Source: Marinoscillum sp964351625 (GTDB taxonomy: Bacteria > Bacteroidota > Bacteroidia > Cytophagales > Cyclobacteriaceae). Taken from it: a stretch of DNA of 64,000 nt. The notes beneath the pieces are model-generated. The model searched no databases. It had not been told where the DNA came from and worked only from the letters and a program-made list of their open reading frames with translations. How positions within the stretch are numbered: the stretch's first letter is position 1; each line of letters begins with the position of its first letter. Position numbers and translations under genes: made by a program. The stretch lies in assembly GCA_964351625.1 (NCBI GenBank), contig CAYGOV010000001.1, positions 1-64,000 on the forward strand, given 5' to 3'. Shown here piece by piece: positions 17,818 to 25,190 of the stretch.

Positions 17818-17910
17818 TTTTATCAATTCAAAAACATTGTTAGGCTCTGGTTGATTAGAGGATCTTAATGGTCGAATCAGTGTTGAGACGGTGAGGTTGA
17901 AAAAAGTAAC

Positions 17911-17937
17911 GGACCAATAGAAAATATTTTCTGGACC
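17911..17937. promoter_or_regulatory. Palindrome in the lipoprotein / ECF sigma intergenic region
   Basis: The perfect 14-bp palindrome AGAAAATATTTTCT (17919-17932) is flanked by direct repeats GGACC (17911-17915 and 17933-17937). It lies between the divergent lipoprotein gene and sigma factor gene and could control both. The binding factor is unknown. Confidence 0.4.
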
Positions 17938-17947
17938 GAACAAATTC

Positions 17948-18547
17948 ATGATTTTTCGCAGATGTCTTTATACTTGCATCGTGTCTGAGCATCGTAATTC
18001 TGTTCCCAGTGATGAGGAGGTTATTCAATGGTTGAGAGAAGGCGAATCTCCTAAGCATTATGAGGTCTTGTACCATCGCTATAAGGAAAGAGTGACAGAG
18101 AAATGCAATACCATGCTCCAAAATAGGACGCTCGCCGAGGAGTTTGCCGAAGATGTATTCTCCAAAGTATATGAGCGACTGGGTTCATTCAAAGGTCAAT
18201 CAAGCTTTTCTACTTGGCTCTATTCAATTACTTATAATCACTGCATCGATTATTTGAGAAAGAAAAAGCAAATGCATTATCCTAAATGGGATGAAGAGCA
18301 GGAAATTTTGGAAATACCTGATGAAGAGGAGGTGGTCTCACATATCAATTATGAAAACCTGGAGCCTATTCTAAATATGATCCACCCAGAAGAGAAAGCA
18401 ATATTGTTTATGAAATATATAGATGACTTGTCATTGAGACAGATAAGTGAAACTTTGAGAATCACTGAGACAGCCACTAAAATGAGGTTGAAACGAGCAA
18501 GAACTCGTGTGCTTTCAATTTATAATCAACTCTATCTCCACAACTAA
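17948..18547 (+). CDS. ECF-type RNA polymerase sigma factor
   Basis: A protein of up to 199 residues with sigma region 2 (LYHRYKERVTEKC through DVFSKVYERLGSFKGQSSFSTWLYSITYNHCIDYLRKKK) and region 4 (MIHPEEKAILFMKYIDDLSLRQISETLRITETATKMRLKRAR). No obvious anti-sigma gene follows. The ATG at 17948 is very near the divergent promoter region; GTG at 17981 is a plausible alternative start. A TATACTTG sequence at 17969-17976 resembles a -7 element, which would favour a later start. Its divergence from the helical lipoprotein suggests control of envelope genes, which is inferred. Confidence 0.9.
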   Translation: MIFRRCLYTCIVSEHRNSVPSDEEVIQWLREGESPKHYEVLYHRYKERVTEKCNTMLQNRTLAEEFAEDVFSKVYERLGSFKGQSSFSTWLYSITYNHCIDYLRKKKQMHYPKWDEEQEILEIPDEEEVVSHINYENLEPILNMIHPEEKAILFMKYIDDLSLRQISETLRITETATKMRLKRARTRVLSIYNQLYLHN

Positions 18548-18577
18548 GAAGTTACTTTTAGGATTTTCTTCGTCAAA

Positions 18578-18991
18578 ATGTCCATGAATCAATTCAAAAA
18601 ACTTTTAGATAAATTAAAAAGAGATAAGCAAGTAGCTGTCCCAGAATTCTGCACAAATACGTTGCTATCACATTTCCCAGATGCGACAAACATCGAATGG
18701 AACCAAAATGAGAAGAAATATGAAGTAGCCTTTTATTCAGGAAGCCTAGAGAAGTTAGCCAATATCTCAAATGATGGAGTACTCATAGATTTTAGAATAA
18801 GGATACTTCCTGAAGAAATCCCTTCGTCAATCAAATCAATAGTTTCGAGAAAAGGTGAGATTATGAGCAGTATCATGATCAATACTGGAGAGTTCGAAAT
18901 ATATGAGATTATCTATCGTGATGCGTCTCTCAATAGGTTTATGATAGAGATAAATCGAGAAGGCAACATCTTGAAAGAGATCAAACTTTGA
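18578..18991 (+). CDS. Small protein with PepSY/BLIP-like fold (tentative)
   Basis: A 137-residue cytosolic-looking protein with no signal peptide. The middle reads LSHFPDATNIEWNQNEKKYEVAFYSG, a pattern seen in PepSY-like proteins of Bacteroidota, followed by two further beta-alpha units. It lies 30 bp after the sigma factor gene and is probably co-transcribed, so it could modulate the sigma factor, but it has no recognisable anti-sigma domain. A second ATG two codons later is possible. Confidence 0.65.
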   Translation: MSMNQFKKLLDKLKRDKQVAVPEFCTNTLLSHFPDATNIEWNQNEKKYEVAFYSGSLEKLANISNDGVLIDFRIRILPEEIPSSIKSIVSRKGEIMSSIMINTGEFEIYEIIYRDASLNRFMIEINREGNILKEIKL

Positions 18992-19100
18992 TCGCTTCAA
19001 AAGACATATCATTTCGCGCAAAATAAATCTTCATTTTTAAGGTTACTTATTCCTTCTCCTTCGTCTCAACTTCAGTATTTAGGACTTTTTGATAATTCTT

Positions 19101-19589
19101 ATGGAAGTTGACCAATTCTCCCTCATCACCGGAATTTTGTACTTGGCTTTAATCTTTTGGCCACTCTTTTATATCAATCGCAAGATTAAAGAACGGAAAG
19201 GAAAAGTGCTAAAGGCGCTAAAAGGGATTGAGGCCAATGCTGACTTGAAATTCAAGGATTTTGAAATATGGCAGGATAAAGCCATCGGAGTTGATTATTC
19301 GAAGATGGTGATGGTTTATTTAAACTTAGACCCACTCAAGGAAATGAGAAAGTTCGTGGACTTAACCAAAGTCCGAGACTTCAGGATTGTACAAGGCAAC
19401 GATATAATTGAGATTGTTTTCGACAAACGTCCAGGTTCACTTGAGATGCATGAGAGTATTTGCATTTACGATTTTTCAGTAGATAGTCCAATGGAAGCGG
19501 GCTTTCATAGAATGCTGGGCTTGCGCTGGATAGAAAAGTTGAAAAATGCGAAAACAAGCAATCCAAAACAGCCAAAAAAGGCGGCATAA
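19101..19589 (+). CDS. Membrane-anchored protein of unknown function
   Basis: A 162-residue protein starting at the ATG at 19101; an in-frame TTG at 19089 is less likely. One membrane helix (about 10-28) is followed by a basic stretch and a cytosolic alpha/beta domain ending in a Lys/Pro tail. I do not recognise a family. It follows the sigma factor unit by about 110 bp on the same strand. Confidence 0.6.
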   Translation: MEVDQFSLITGILYLALIFWPLFYINRKIKERKGKVLKALKGIEANADLKFKDFEIWQDKAIGVDYSKMVMVYLNLDPLKEMRKFVDLTKVRDFRIVQGNDIIEIVFDKRPGSLEMHESICIYDFSVDSPMEAGFHRMLGLRWIEKLKNAKTSNPKQPKKAA

Positions 19590-19641
19590 ATCCGAAATAT
19601 TCAGTTTTATATCAATCTATTAACACTTGTCATTTTACAGT

Positions 19642-19764
19642 ATGAAAAAAGTAATTATTTCTCTTTTAGTGCTCCTCTCTCTTGGTACATTCGTCATGTT
19701 CCTTGTCGGTAAAAAACGTCAAGGCCAATCAGAGAATGAATCTGAAGATGAAAGTGGTGAATAA
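19642..19764 (+). CDS. Small single-span membrane protein (40 aa)
   Basis: A 40-codon frame from ATG 19642 to TAA 19762-19764. It encodes MKK, a hydrophobic helix (about 4-23), then KKRQ and an acidic Glu/Ser tail. The basic-hydrophobic-basic-acidic layout is typical of a real small membrane protein and unlikely for random sequence. It lies 52 bp after the preceding gene on the same strand. Function unknown. Confidence 0.55.
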   Translation: MKKVIISLLVLLSLGTFVMFLVGKKRQGQSENESEDESGE

Positions 19765-19890
19765 TCACAAAGCGTAAGAAAGTCGCTTAGACATTTGGGT
19801 TAGATAGATATTTCATCTGATGATGACCTATTTACTATTTAGCATCTTGGAATAGTATAGCAGATGTTAGCGAATCAGTGCATTCCTAAT

Positions 19891-20469
19891 TTATCCACGG
19901 GTGCTAACGTGTGTTGAACCCAGTCGACCAAAAAGATAATTTCCTGGGCTATCGGCAGCTTCACTTAGGAAGAATTCTTTGGTGGCAATCAGTAATTCAT
20001 CTAGGCTAATTTGGCCATCGTTATCTAAGTCTATTGCGCGGAAGCTCTGGTCTGCAAAGCGCACTTCCACACGGCAAGAGACAAAAATGCTCATAAACTC
20101 AAGGTGAGAGATGCGGATGTCCCCGTCCTTATCGAATACTTTGTGAATTCTATCTACTAGAGTCTTTATATTTCTTTGCGCTACTTCTGTACTAGGTTCA
20201 AAAAAGTGTTTACCAATAAAGCTAATCCATTGTTCTAGGCTAATGAATTGGAGTGCTTTATTTGCGAAGTGCTCCACGATTTCATTCCAAATGATCTGTC
20301 CATCAGCTTTCAGTTGAACCTGATCTGTCTTCCGGTTTAGAATGCCTGTGAAAATATCAATATTCGAGATAATCCCTTCAAAATCTGCTTGCTCGATCTT
20401 TCCATTATGATCAAAGTCGATAATATGGAAAAGATGAGTGAGTTTTTCGATCTGTAATTGGCTGGGCAT
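19891..20469 (-). CDS. EF-hand calcium-binding protein
   Basis: A 192-residue cytosolic protein of calmodulin/calerythrin-like design. It has three recognisable loops: DFDHNGKIEQAD near 19 (ending in Asp, not Glu), DKDGDIRISHLE near 115, and DLDNDGQISLDE near 149, the last being canonical. A further helix pair at about 55-75 may hold a degenerate fourth loop (KADGQIIWNEI). There is no signal peptide, so it should act in the cytosol as a calcium buffer or sensor. It is a single gene. Confidence 0.9.
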   Translation of the reverse strand: MPSQLQIEKLTHLFHIIDFDHNGKIEQADFEGIISNIDIFTGILNRKTDQVQLKADGQIIWNEIVEHFANKALQFISLEQWISFIGKHFFEPSTEVAQRNIKTLVDRIHKVFDKDGDIRISHLEFMSIFVSCRVEVRFADQSFRAIDLDNDGQISLDELLIATKEFFLSEAADSPGNYLFGRLGSTHVSTRG

Positions 20470-20548
20470 TGAGGCGAGTTTTGCTGAAGTAACAACAATT
20501 TTTGACGCAATTCAAATATCTACGCAAATCAGTGCGCAAAAGCATTTG

Positions 20549-20734
20549 TTAACCTCTAAGTACTCTTGCGGGAAGAAGAAAAATAGCTTTGATAAACTGA
20601 AAAAATCCATCCATCGCCAATCCCAAAACACGGAAAGGGATGCTTAAAATCCAGATAATGGGATAGAGGATAAGTAAAATAATGGCCACAGGCCAACAGA
20701 AGACGAGTAGAATGAACCAGAGTAAAATTCCCAT
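20549..20734 (-). CDS. Small Trp/Pro-rich membrane protein (61 aa)
   Basis: A 61-residue, very hydrophobic protein (MGILLWFILL, then CWPVAIILLILYPIIWILSIPFR, ending FLLPARVLRG). I have an impression of similar small membrane proteins in other Bacteroidota but cannot name a family. It lies 81 bp downstream of a PspC-like small gene on the same strand, with a terminator hairpin in between. Confidence 0.65.
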   Translation of the reverse strand: MGILLWFILLVFCWPVAIILLILYPIIWILSIPFRVLGLAMDGFFQFIKAIFLLPARVLRG

Positions 20735-20777
20735 TTCAGGGTTTACGCCAAGGAGCTATGGAAGTTTCAAATAAAAA

Positions 20778-20805
20778 GGGTGTCCTTAAATAGTTAAGAA
20801 CACCC
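20778..20805 (-). terminator. Terminator after the PspC-like gene
   Basis: GGGTGTCCTTAA (20778-20789) pairs with TTAAGAACACCC (20794-20805), with one G-T pair and a 4-nt loop. On the minus strand it is followed by TTTTTAT. It lies just past the stop codon at 20815. Confidence 0.8.
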
Positions 20806-20814
20806 ATCTCATTT

Positions 20815-20964
20815 TTACTTTGTTAGCAACTTTACCAGCCACAAGACGAGGTACAAAACCAAGCCAACACCAAAAAATAAAAAGCCAATTACAAAGGCAA
20901 TTCGGACAACTTTTTCCTTCATGCCAATCTTTTTTCCTAACCATCCAGAGACTCCTAGTATCAT
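20815..20964 (-). CDS. PspC-domain small membrane protein (49 aa)
   Basis: A 49-codon frame from ATG 20964 to the stop at 20815. It begins MILGVSGWLGKKIGMKEKVVRIAFV and continues into one long hydrophobic helix ending LWLVKLL. The G-V-x-x-x-L-G-x-x-x-G and VR(I/L)xF pattern is that of PspC, the phage shock protein family linked to membrane stress. It is short but complete, and is followed directly by its own terminator. Confidence 0.75.
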   Translation of the reverse strand: MILGVSGWLGKKIGMKEKVVRIAFVIGFLFFGVGLVLYLVLWLVKLLTK

Positions 20965-21133
20965 ATCTTTTTTAGTTTTTTAATTAAGATAGGTCGAATC
21001 AATGGAAACTTGCAACAGTGGGGCTTTCTTTATGTTGTGGTAGATGCAGTTTAGATCTTTGGAAGTGAACAGCCAAATTGTCCTTAGTGTTGCTTAAAAG
21101 TGCTCTGAGGCTTAAGGAAGCTAGATAATTTGA

Positions 21134-22426
21134 TTATTTCTGCATTTTGGCACTAGAAATAGGAAACGTGACTTTAATCTCAGTGCCTTTTCCGAGTTGA
21201 CTTTTGATTTTCATTTTCCCCTTTTGTTCATTTATTAAGTTGTAGCAAATGTAAAGTCCAAGCCCAGTGCCCTCTCCGGGATTTTTGGTGGTGAAGAATG
21301 GGTCTGTTACTTTCTCGATATTTTCTGGAGAAATGCCACTTCCAGTATCTTTTATAGAGATAATAATATTCCCTTTTTTATTGTGTTTGGTAGTGATGGT
21401 AATTAAACCCGCTCTTTCAATAGCTTGAATAGCATTGGTTAGAAAATTAAGAAAGATCTGATGTAGTTTACCCTCATTGGCTTCTATCGCAGGCGTTGAA
21501 GAATCGTACTCTTTCAGGATTTGGACATCTGGGCTTTGTAGATGTCGGAGTATAACCAAACAATTGTCTAGAATATTGTGAATGTTACAGTAGCTTATTT
21601 CAGTCTTATTATTTCGAGAAAAGTGGTTGAGGCTACGAACTATAGTGACCACTCGGTCTACACCTTTATTGATTAGATCTAGGGATTTTTTAGTTTCATC
21701 AATCGACTCTAAATCTAGTTTTTTGATTTGTTCCTCAATTTGGAATATTCCACCCTTTATGAAATTTAGGGGATTGTTGATTTCGTGTGCCACTCCTGCG
21801 GAGAGTATACCTAGTGATGCCATCTTTTCGGATTGAATCATCTGATCTGTAGCTAGCTCAAGCTCTTGCATAGAGCGCAGGAGTTTTTCGTTTTTTCTCT
21901 TGATGCTCATCCAAAATAGAAAGGTGAAAAAACCAACGATGGTTAGCTCATAAAGGGATACGACCAGACTATTTATTGATCGGTGTTCTATCTGGATGAT
22001 ATTGGAAGCATACCCGAGCTTGCTATCAAACCACATTGAGAGAATTCCAATAAAGGCTAGGATTGTCCAGATTAATCGATCAATTTTTGGGTGATAAAAG
22101 AAGCCAAATAATGGGAAAATAACGAAAATTGTGATGGAAGGGGAAGTGATCCCACCTGTGACCAAGACTTGGTAATAAAAAGCGATATAGGCAATAGAAA
22201 TGTTTATTCGAAACAGTAGTATCAGCGATACATTCAGTCTGTAAAGTGATAATGTGATTGTGAAAAATGTAAAGGTGATGGCACAATCATATACTAGCTC
22301 TGGAAGCTTAAGGAAATAGTAGAAAGTACCTAATGAAGATGTTATGAGCAACCCAGCGATGCTTAGAAATAGAAAAAAGGAGCGCTCATTGGTGGGGTTT
22401 AAAAGTTTACGTTCACTCTTTCTCAT
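21134..22426 (-). CDS. Membrane sensor histidine kinase
   Basis: A protein of 430 residues from the ATG at 22426 (an upstream TTG at 22453 is possible). Five or six membrane helices at about 15-170 form an integral sensor. A short coiled coil is followed by HisKA (SLGILSAGVAHEINNPLNFI, phosphoacceptor His) and a complete HATPase domain with N box LTNAIQAI, G1 DTGSGIS and G2 GTGLGL. This is the HEINNP subfamily. No response regulator is adjacent, so it is an orphan and its signal is unknown. Confidence 0.9.
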   Translation of the reverse strand: MRKSERKLLNPTNERSFFLFLSIAGLLITSSLGTFYYFLKLPELVYDCAITFTFFTITLSLYRLNVSLILLFRINISIAYIAFYYQVLVTGGITSPSITIFVIFPLFGFFYHPKIDRLIWTILAFIGILSMWFDSKLGYASNIIQIEHRSINSLVVSLYELTIVGFFTFLFWMSIKRKNEKLLRSMQELELATDQMIQSEKMASLGILSAGVAHEINNPLNFIKGGIFQIEEQIKKLDLESIDETKKSLDLINKGVDRVVTIVRSLNHFSRNNKTEISYCNIHNILDNCLVILRHLQSPDVQILKEYDSSTPAIEANEGKLHQIFLNFLTNAIQAIERAGLITITTKHNKKGNIIISIKDTGSGISPENIEKVTDPFFTTKNPGEGTGLGLYICYNLINEQKGKMKIKSQLGKGTEIKVTFPISSAKMQK

Positions 22427-22657
22427 TGACTCATTATGGATTTGGCGCTTCAATACTAATGAAAATACCTTTGAGTCGATGATTATTTTCGATGAGCCAA
22501 CTCAGAGAGTGGTTCTTTGGTGTGAGTGGGCATAGGACCTACTGAGAGGCCTGAGCGCTGATGATTGAGCTTATTGGGTTTCAGGAAGGTGGGAGGAATC
22601 TTCTAATTAAAGGTAGACGCTGCAAGTGCACATTACACGGATTGATCTATCAGGTAT

Positions 22658-22683
22658 AAAAAAACCCGACGCAAGGCCGGGTT
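22658..22683 (-). terminator. Terminator of the sucrose operon
   Basis: On the minus strand AACCCG at 22683-22678 pairs with CGGGTT at 22668-22663, followed by a run of seven T. It lies about 200 bp past the last gene of the fructokinase-transporter-phosphorylase run. Confidence 0.75.
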
Positions 22684-22792
22684 ATAGATCGAATTTTATA
22701 GTGCAGCATATGTGCTTGTCATATGGGGCACTGTTCTACAAAAGCAAAAATATTTTGCTTCCATAGTAGAGGTAGGCACGGTATCTAACTCC

Positions 22793-22815
22793 AAGGTCTG
22801 TGTCTCACAGACCTT
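22793..22815. repeat. REP-like palindrome of the AAGGTCTGT family
   Basis: AAGGTCTGTG (22793-22802), loop TCT, exact complement CACAGACCTT (22806-22815). Same core and loop size as the element at 6078-6102, 16.7 kb away. Confidence 0.75.
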
Positions 22816-22829
22816 TTTACTCGGTTTGT

Positions 22830-22850
22830 TGGTCTGTGTGCCACAGACCA
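22830..22850. repeat. REP-like palindrome, shorter copy
   Basis: TGGTCTGTG (22830-22838), loop TGC, complement CACAGACCA (22842-22850). It lies 14 bp from the copy at 22793-22815 in the same intergenic region, forming a doublet. Confidence 0.7.
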
Positions 22851-22882
22851 TGGGGAGGAGATCTTTTCAAGTGGGTGTATCT

Positions 22883-23767
22883 CTATATCCCCGACTGTAT
22901 AAGCTGGCGAATCTCTTCTGAGTAGACTGGGATTGGCCCGTCACATGAAGCTACGTATCCACCGATTTTATTGGCGATAGTAGCGGCTTTGATAGGATCA
23001 GAGGTCTGAAGGTATATGGACGCGAAGGCTGCGCTAAAGGCGTCACCTGCACCCACCGTGTCTACTACTTTTATAGGGGTGGTTGCTACTTGGTGCAGCT
23101 TGCTATTTGTATAAATAGCACTGCCAGATTTTCCCATGGTTACCACGATTACTGCTATGCTTGGATTTTGAGCACTGATGTGCTCACAGAATTTTTTGAC
23201 AGTAAGATTACTGTCAAATAGCATCTCACTCAACACTTCTACCTCTTCATCATTTACCTTGAGTATGGTGCATTGATTCAGCGCATACAGGATGATATCC
23301 ATGGTGTATGCGTCTTTTCTGAGATTGACGTCATAGAATATATGGCGGAATGTGTTGGTTTCGAGTACGTGGTGTAATGCCTCGCGAGAGGTCTTATTTC
23401 TTTGGATAAGTGATCCGAAATAGAACAAGTCAAATTCGGAGGGCGCAAAGGAGGGTAGCAATTGTTTGTCTATGTAGTCGAATGCTACCTCTTTGGTGAT
23501 GTCATAGCTTGGTTGACCATTGATGATTTTCACAGGGACGGTACCCGTTGGATGTTCGGTCTGTTGGATATAAGAAATGTCTATGTCTAATTGATGGACC
23601 AAGTTGAGTGCTTTTTGGCCAAGTGCATCATTGCCAAGACATGATATGATCGCTGCCCTACTGCCAAATCGCTGCGAATGCGCAGCAAAGTTGAGAGGAG
23701 CGCCACCAAGATGCGGAACGCCATCTATAATGTCCCATAAAATCTCTCCGAATACTAATGTCTTCAT
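22883..23767 (-). CDS. PfkB-family carbohydrate kinase, probable fructokinase
   Basis: A 294-residue enzyme phosphorylating a sugar, most likely fructose to fructose 6-phosphate. It has the N-terminal PfkB pattern GGAPLNFAAHSQRFG and the ATP/catalytic motif DTVGAGDAFSAAF with base Asp242. Fructose is inferred from context: the upstream operon gene encodes a sucrose phosphorylase, which releases fructose. It starts 12 bp after the transporter gene. Confidence 0.9.
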   Translation of the reverse strand: MKTLVFGEILWDIIDGVPHLGGAPLNFAAHSQRFGSRAAIISCLGNDALGQKALNLVHQLDIDISYIQQTEHPTGTVPVKIINGQPSYDITKEVAFDYIDKQLLPSFAPSEFDLFYFGSLIQRNKTSREALHHVLETNTFRHIFYDVNLRKDAYTMDIILYALNQCTILKVNDEEVEVLSEMLFDSNLTVKKFCEHISAQNPSIAVIVVTMGKSGSAIYTNSKLHQVATTPIKVVDTVGAGDAFSAAFASIYLQTSDPIKAATIANKIGGYVASCDGPIPVYSEEIRQLIQSGI

Positions 23768-23779
23768 TGCTAGCGGATC

Positions 23780-25189
23780 TTAAACTTCGACTATTACTTG
23801 GTCAGTTGATGCTCCTTTTTGCTCTTTGATAAACAAGGAAAAAATCCCTCCTAATACTAAGGAGATTCCTGCTAGTAAGATGACATTGACGGGATTTGCA
23901 CCCAAGAGACCATAGAGGAAAAATTGCATCATGAAGATTTGAATGGCCATCGGGATCACAATGAACATGTTGAAAATCCCCATATATACGCCTGTTTTTT
24001 CCTTTGGGATAGCACCTACCAAAAGTTTATAAGGCATAGCCATAGCAGAAGCCCATGTAAGACCCAGGCCGAAAGAAAGTAGGTATATCGGGGTGATACC
24101 AATACTATTGAAGGTGAATGGGTTGATGATGCGGAACATAATATCCGTGTCGTTGAGAAAGGGTATGCACAAGAGGCCAGTTCCACCCAAAGCCAATGCA
24201 AGAAAGTGGACATTTTTTGCGCCAAGCTTTCGCGCAAGCGGCACCAAAAGAAAGGCTATCATGAAGCAAATGATGTTGTAGGTACCATTGATCTCTCCCG
24301 TCAGGACTTGAGCGGCGGAGAACTCATCAGTGGTATGGTCGATGGTTCCGTAGAGTGATTGGGACAAGGCCAATGTGATGTATTGCCAATAGCAAAACAT
24401 GCCAAACCATGTAAAAAACTGCACAGGTATGAGTTGCTTCATGGTGGTGGGCATTTCTTTCATTGCATCGGCTATTTCTTTGAGCGTATTCTTGATCAGA
24501 TTACCTTCTGCTTTCTTTTGTGCCATGTGCGCTAGCTCCTCAGGAGTAGGGGGATATTCGCTAGTGGTGAGCACTGAAAAGAGCACTGTGCCTATAGAAG
24601 CCACCGCACCAATACCGAAAGCCCAATAGGTAAAAACGGGAATGCCGTTACCCATTTTGTCAGATAGTGCTAGTATTCCTAAAGAGACCAAAATGGCCGG
24701 CATGAAGTTGGCCATGGTGGTACCAAGACCAGTAAAGAAGCTTTGCATTAAAAATCCCAAAGAATGTTGCTCTGAAGGAAGCTTATCTGAGATGAAAGCT
24801 CTGTAGGGTTCCATGGCGATATTATTCGCAGCATCTAAGATCCATAGCAGACTTGCAGCCATCCAGATAGTCGTAGAAAAAGGCATGAGCACCAAAGCCG
24901 CGCTTGCGAGAATAGCACCGATCAGGAAAAATGGTTTTCTGCGACCAAACTTTGGTGACCAAGTACCGTCACTTATCGCTCCAATAATTGGCTGTACGAT
25001 GAGTCCGGTGATAGGTCCGGCGAGCCAAAGAATAGCTAAGTTTTCGGCATCTGCACCTAGGTAGCTGTAGATCGCACTCATGTTACTTTGCTGCAAACCA
25101 AAGCTGAACTGGATGCCGAAGAATCCAAAATTCATATTCCAAATTGCCCCAAAGGACATCTTAGGTTTTTTAATAGCCGAAAGTCCCAT
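23780..25189 (-). CDS. MFS/GPH-type sugar transporter, probable sucrose importer
   Basis: A 469-residue inner-membrane protein with about 12 helices. It matches the SLC45/sucrose:H+ symporter-like group, with WLAGPITGLIVQPIIGAISDGTWSPKFGRRKPF between helices 2 and 3. It begins a single base from the sucrose phosphorylase stop and is followed closely by the kinase, so it should bring sucrose or a related disaccharide into the cytosol. Substrate is inferred from context. Confidence 0.9.
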   Translation of the reverse strand: MGLSAIKKPKMSFGAIWNMNFGFFGIQFSFGLQQSNMSAIYSYLGADAENLAILWLAGPITGLIVQPIIGAISDGTWSPKFGRRKPFFLIGAILASAALVLMPFSTTIWMAASLLWILDAANNIAMEPYRAFISDKLPSEQHSLGFLMQSFFTGLGTTMANFMPAILVSLGILALSDKMGNGIPVFTYWAFGIGAVASIGTVLFSVLTTSEYPPTPEELAHMAQKKAEGNLIKNTLKEIADAMKEMPTTMKQLIPVQFFTWFGMFCYWQYITLALSQSLYGTIDHTTDEFSAAQVLTGEINGTYNIICFMIAFLLVPLARKLGAKNVHFLALALGGTGLLCIPFLNDTDIMFRIINPFTFNSIGITPIYLLSFGLGLTWASAMAMPYKLLVGAIPKEKTGVYMGIFNMFIVIPMAIQIFMMQFFLYGLLGANPVNVILLAGISLVLGGIFSLFIKEQKGASTDQVIVEV

Positions 25190-25190
25190 G

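Larger units (their letters stand above)
22427..22882. other. Gene-free stretch with terminator and REP-like hairpins
   Basis: Reading on the minus strand from the end of the fructokinase gene, the stretch holds two REP-like palindromes (22830-22850, 22793-22815), an imperfect hairpin with AGTGC/GCACT and paired CATATG (22700-22732), and a T-tract terminator (22658-22683). The rest up to the kinase start shows no gene. Confidence 0.6.

Noticed and set aside
17817..17949. 44-residue N-terminal extension of the helical lipoprotein from the ATG at 17949
   Set aside because: It would place the lipoprotein signal peptide internally and overlap the divergent promoter palindrome.
22712..22921. Possible 69-codon gene on the plus strand before the fructokinase end
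   Set aside because: It runs through two REP-like hairpins and the end of a real gene; the sequence is low in charged residues and without a domain.
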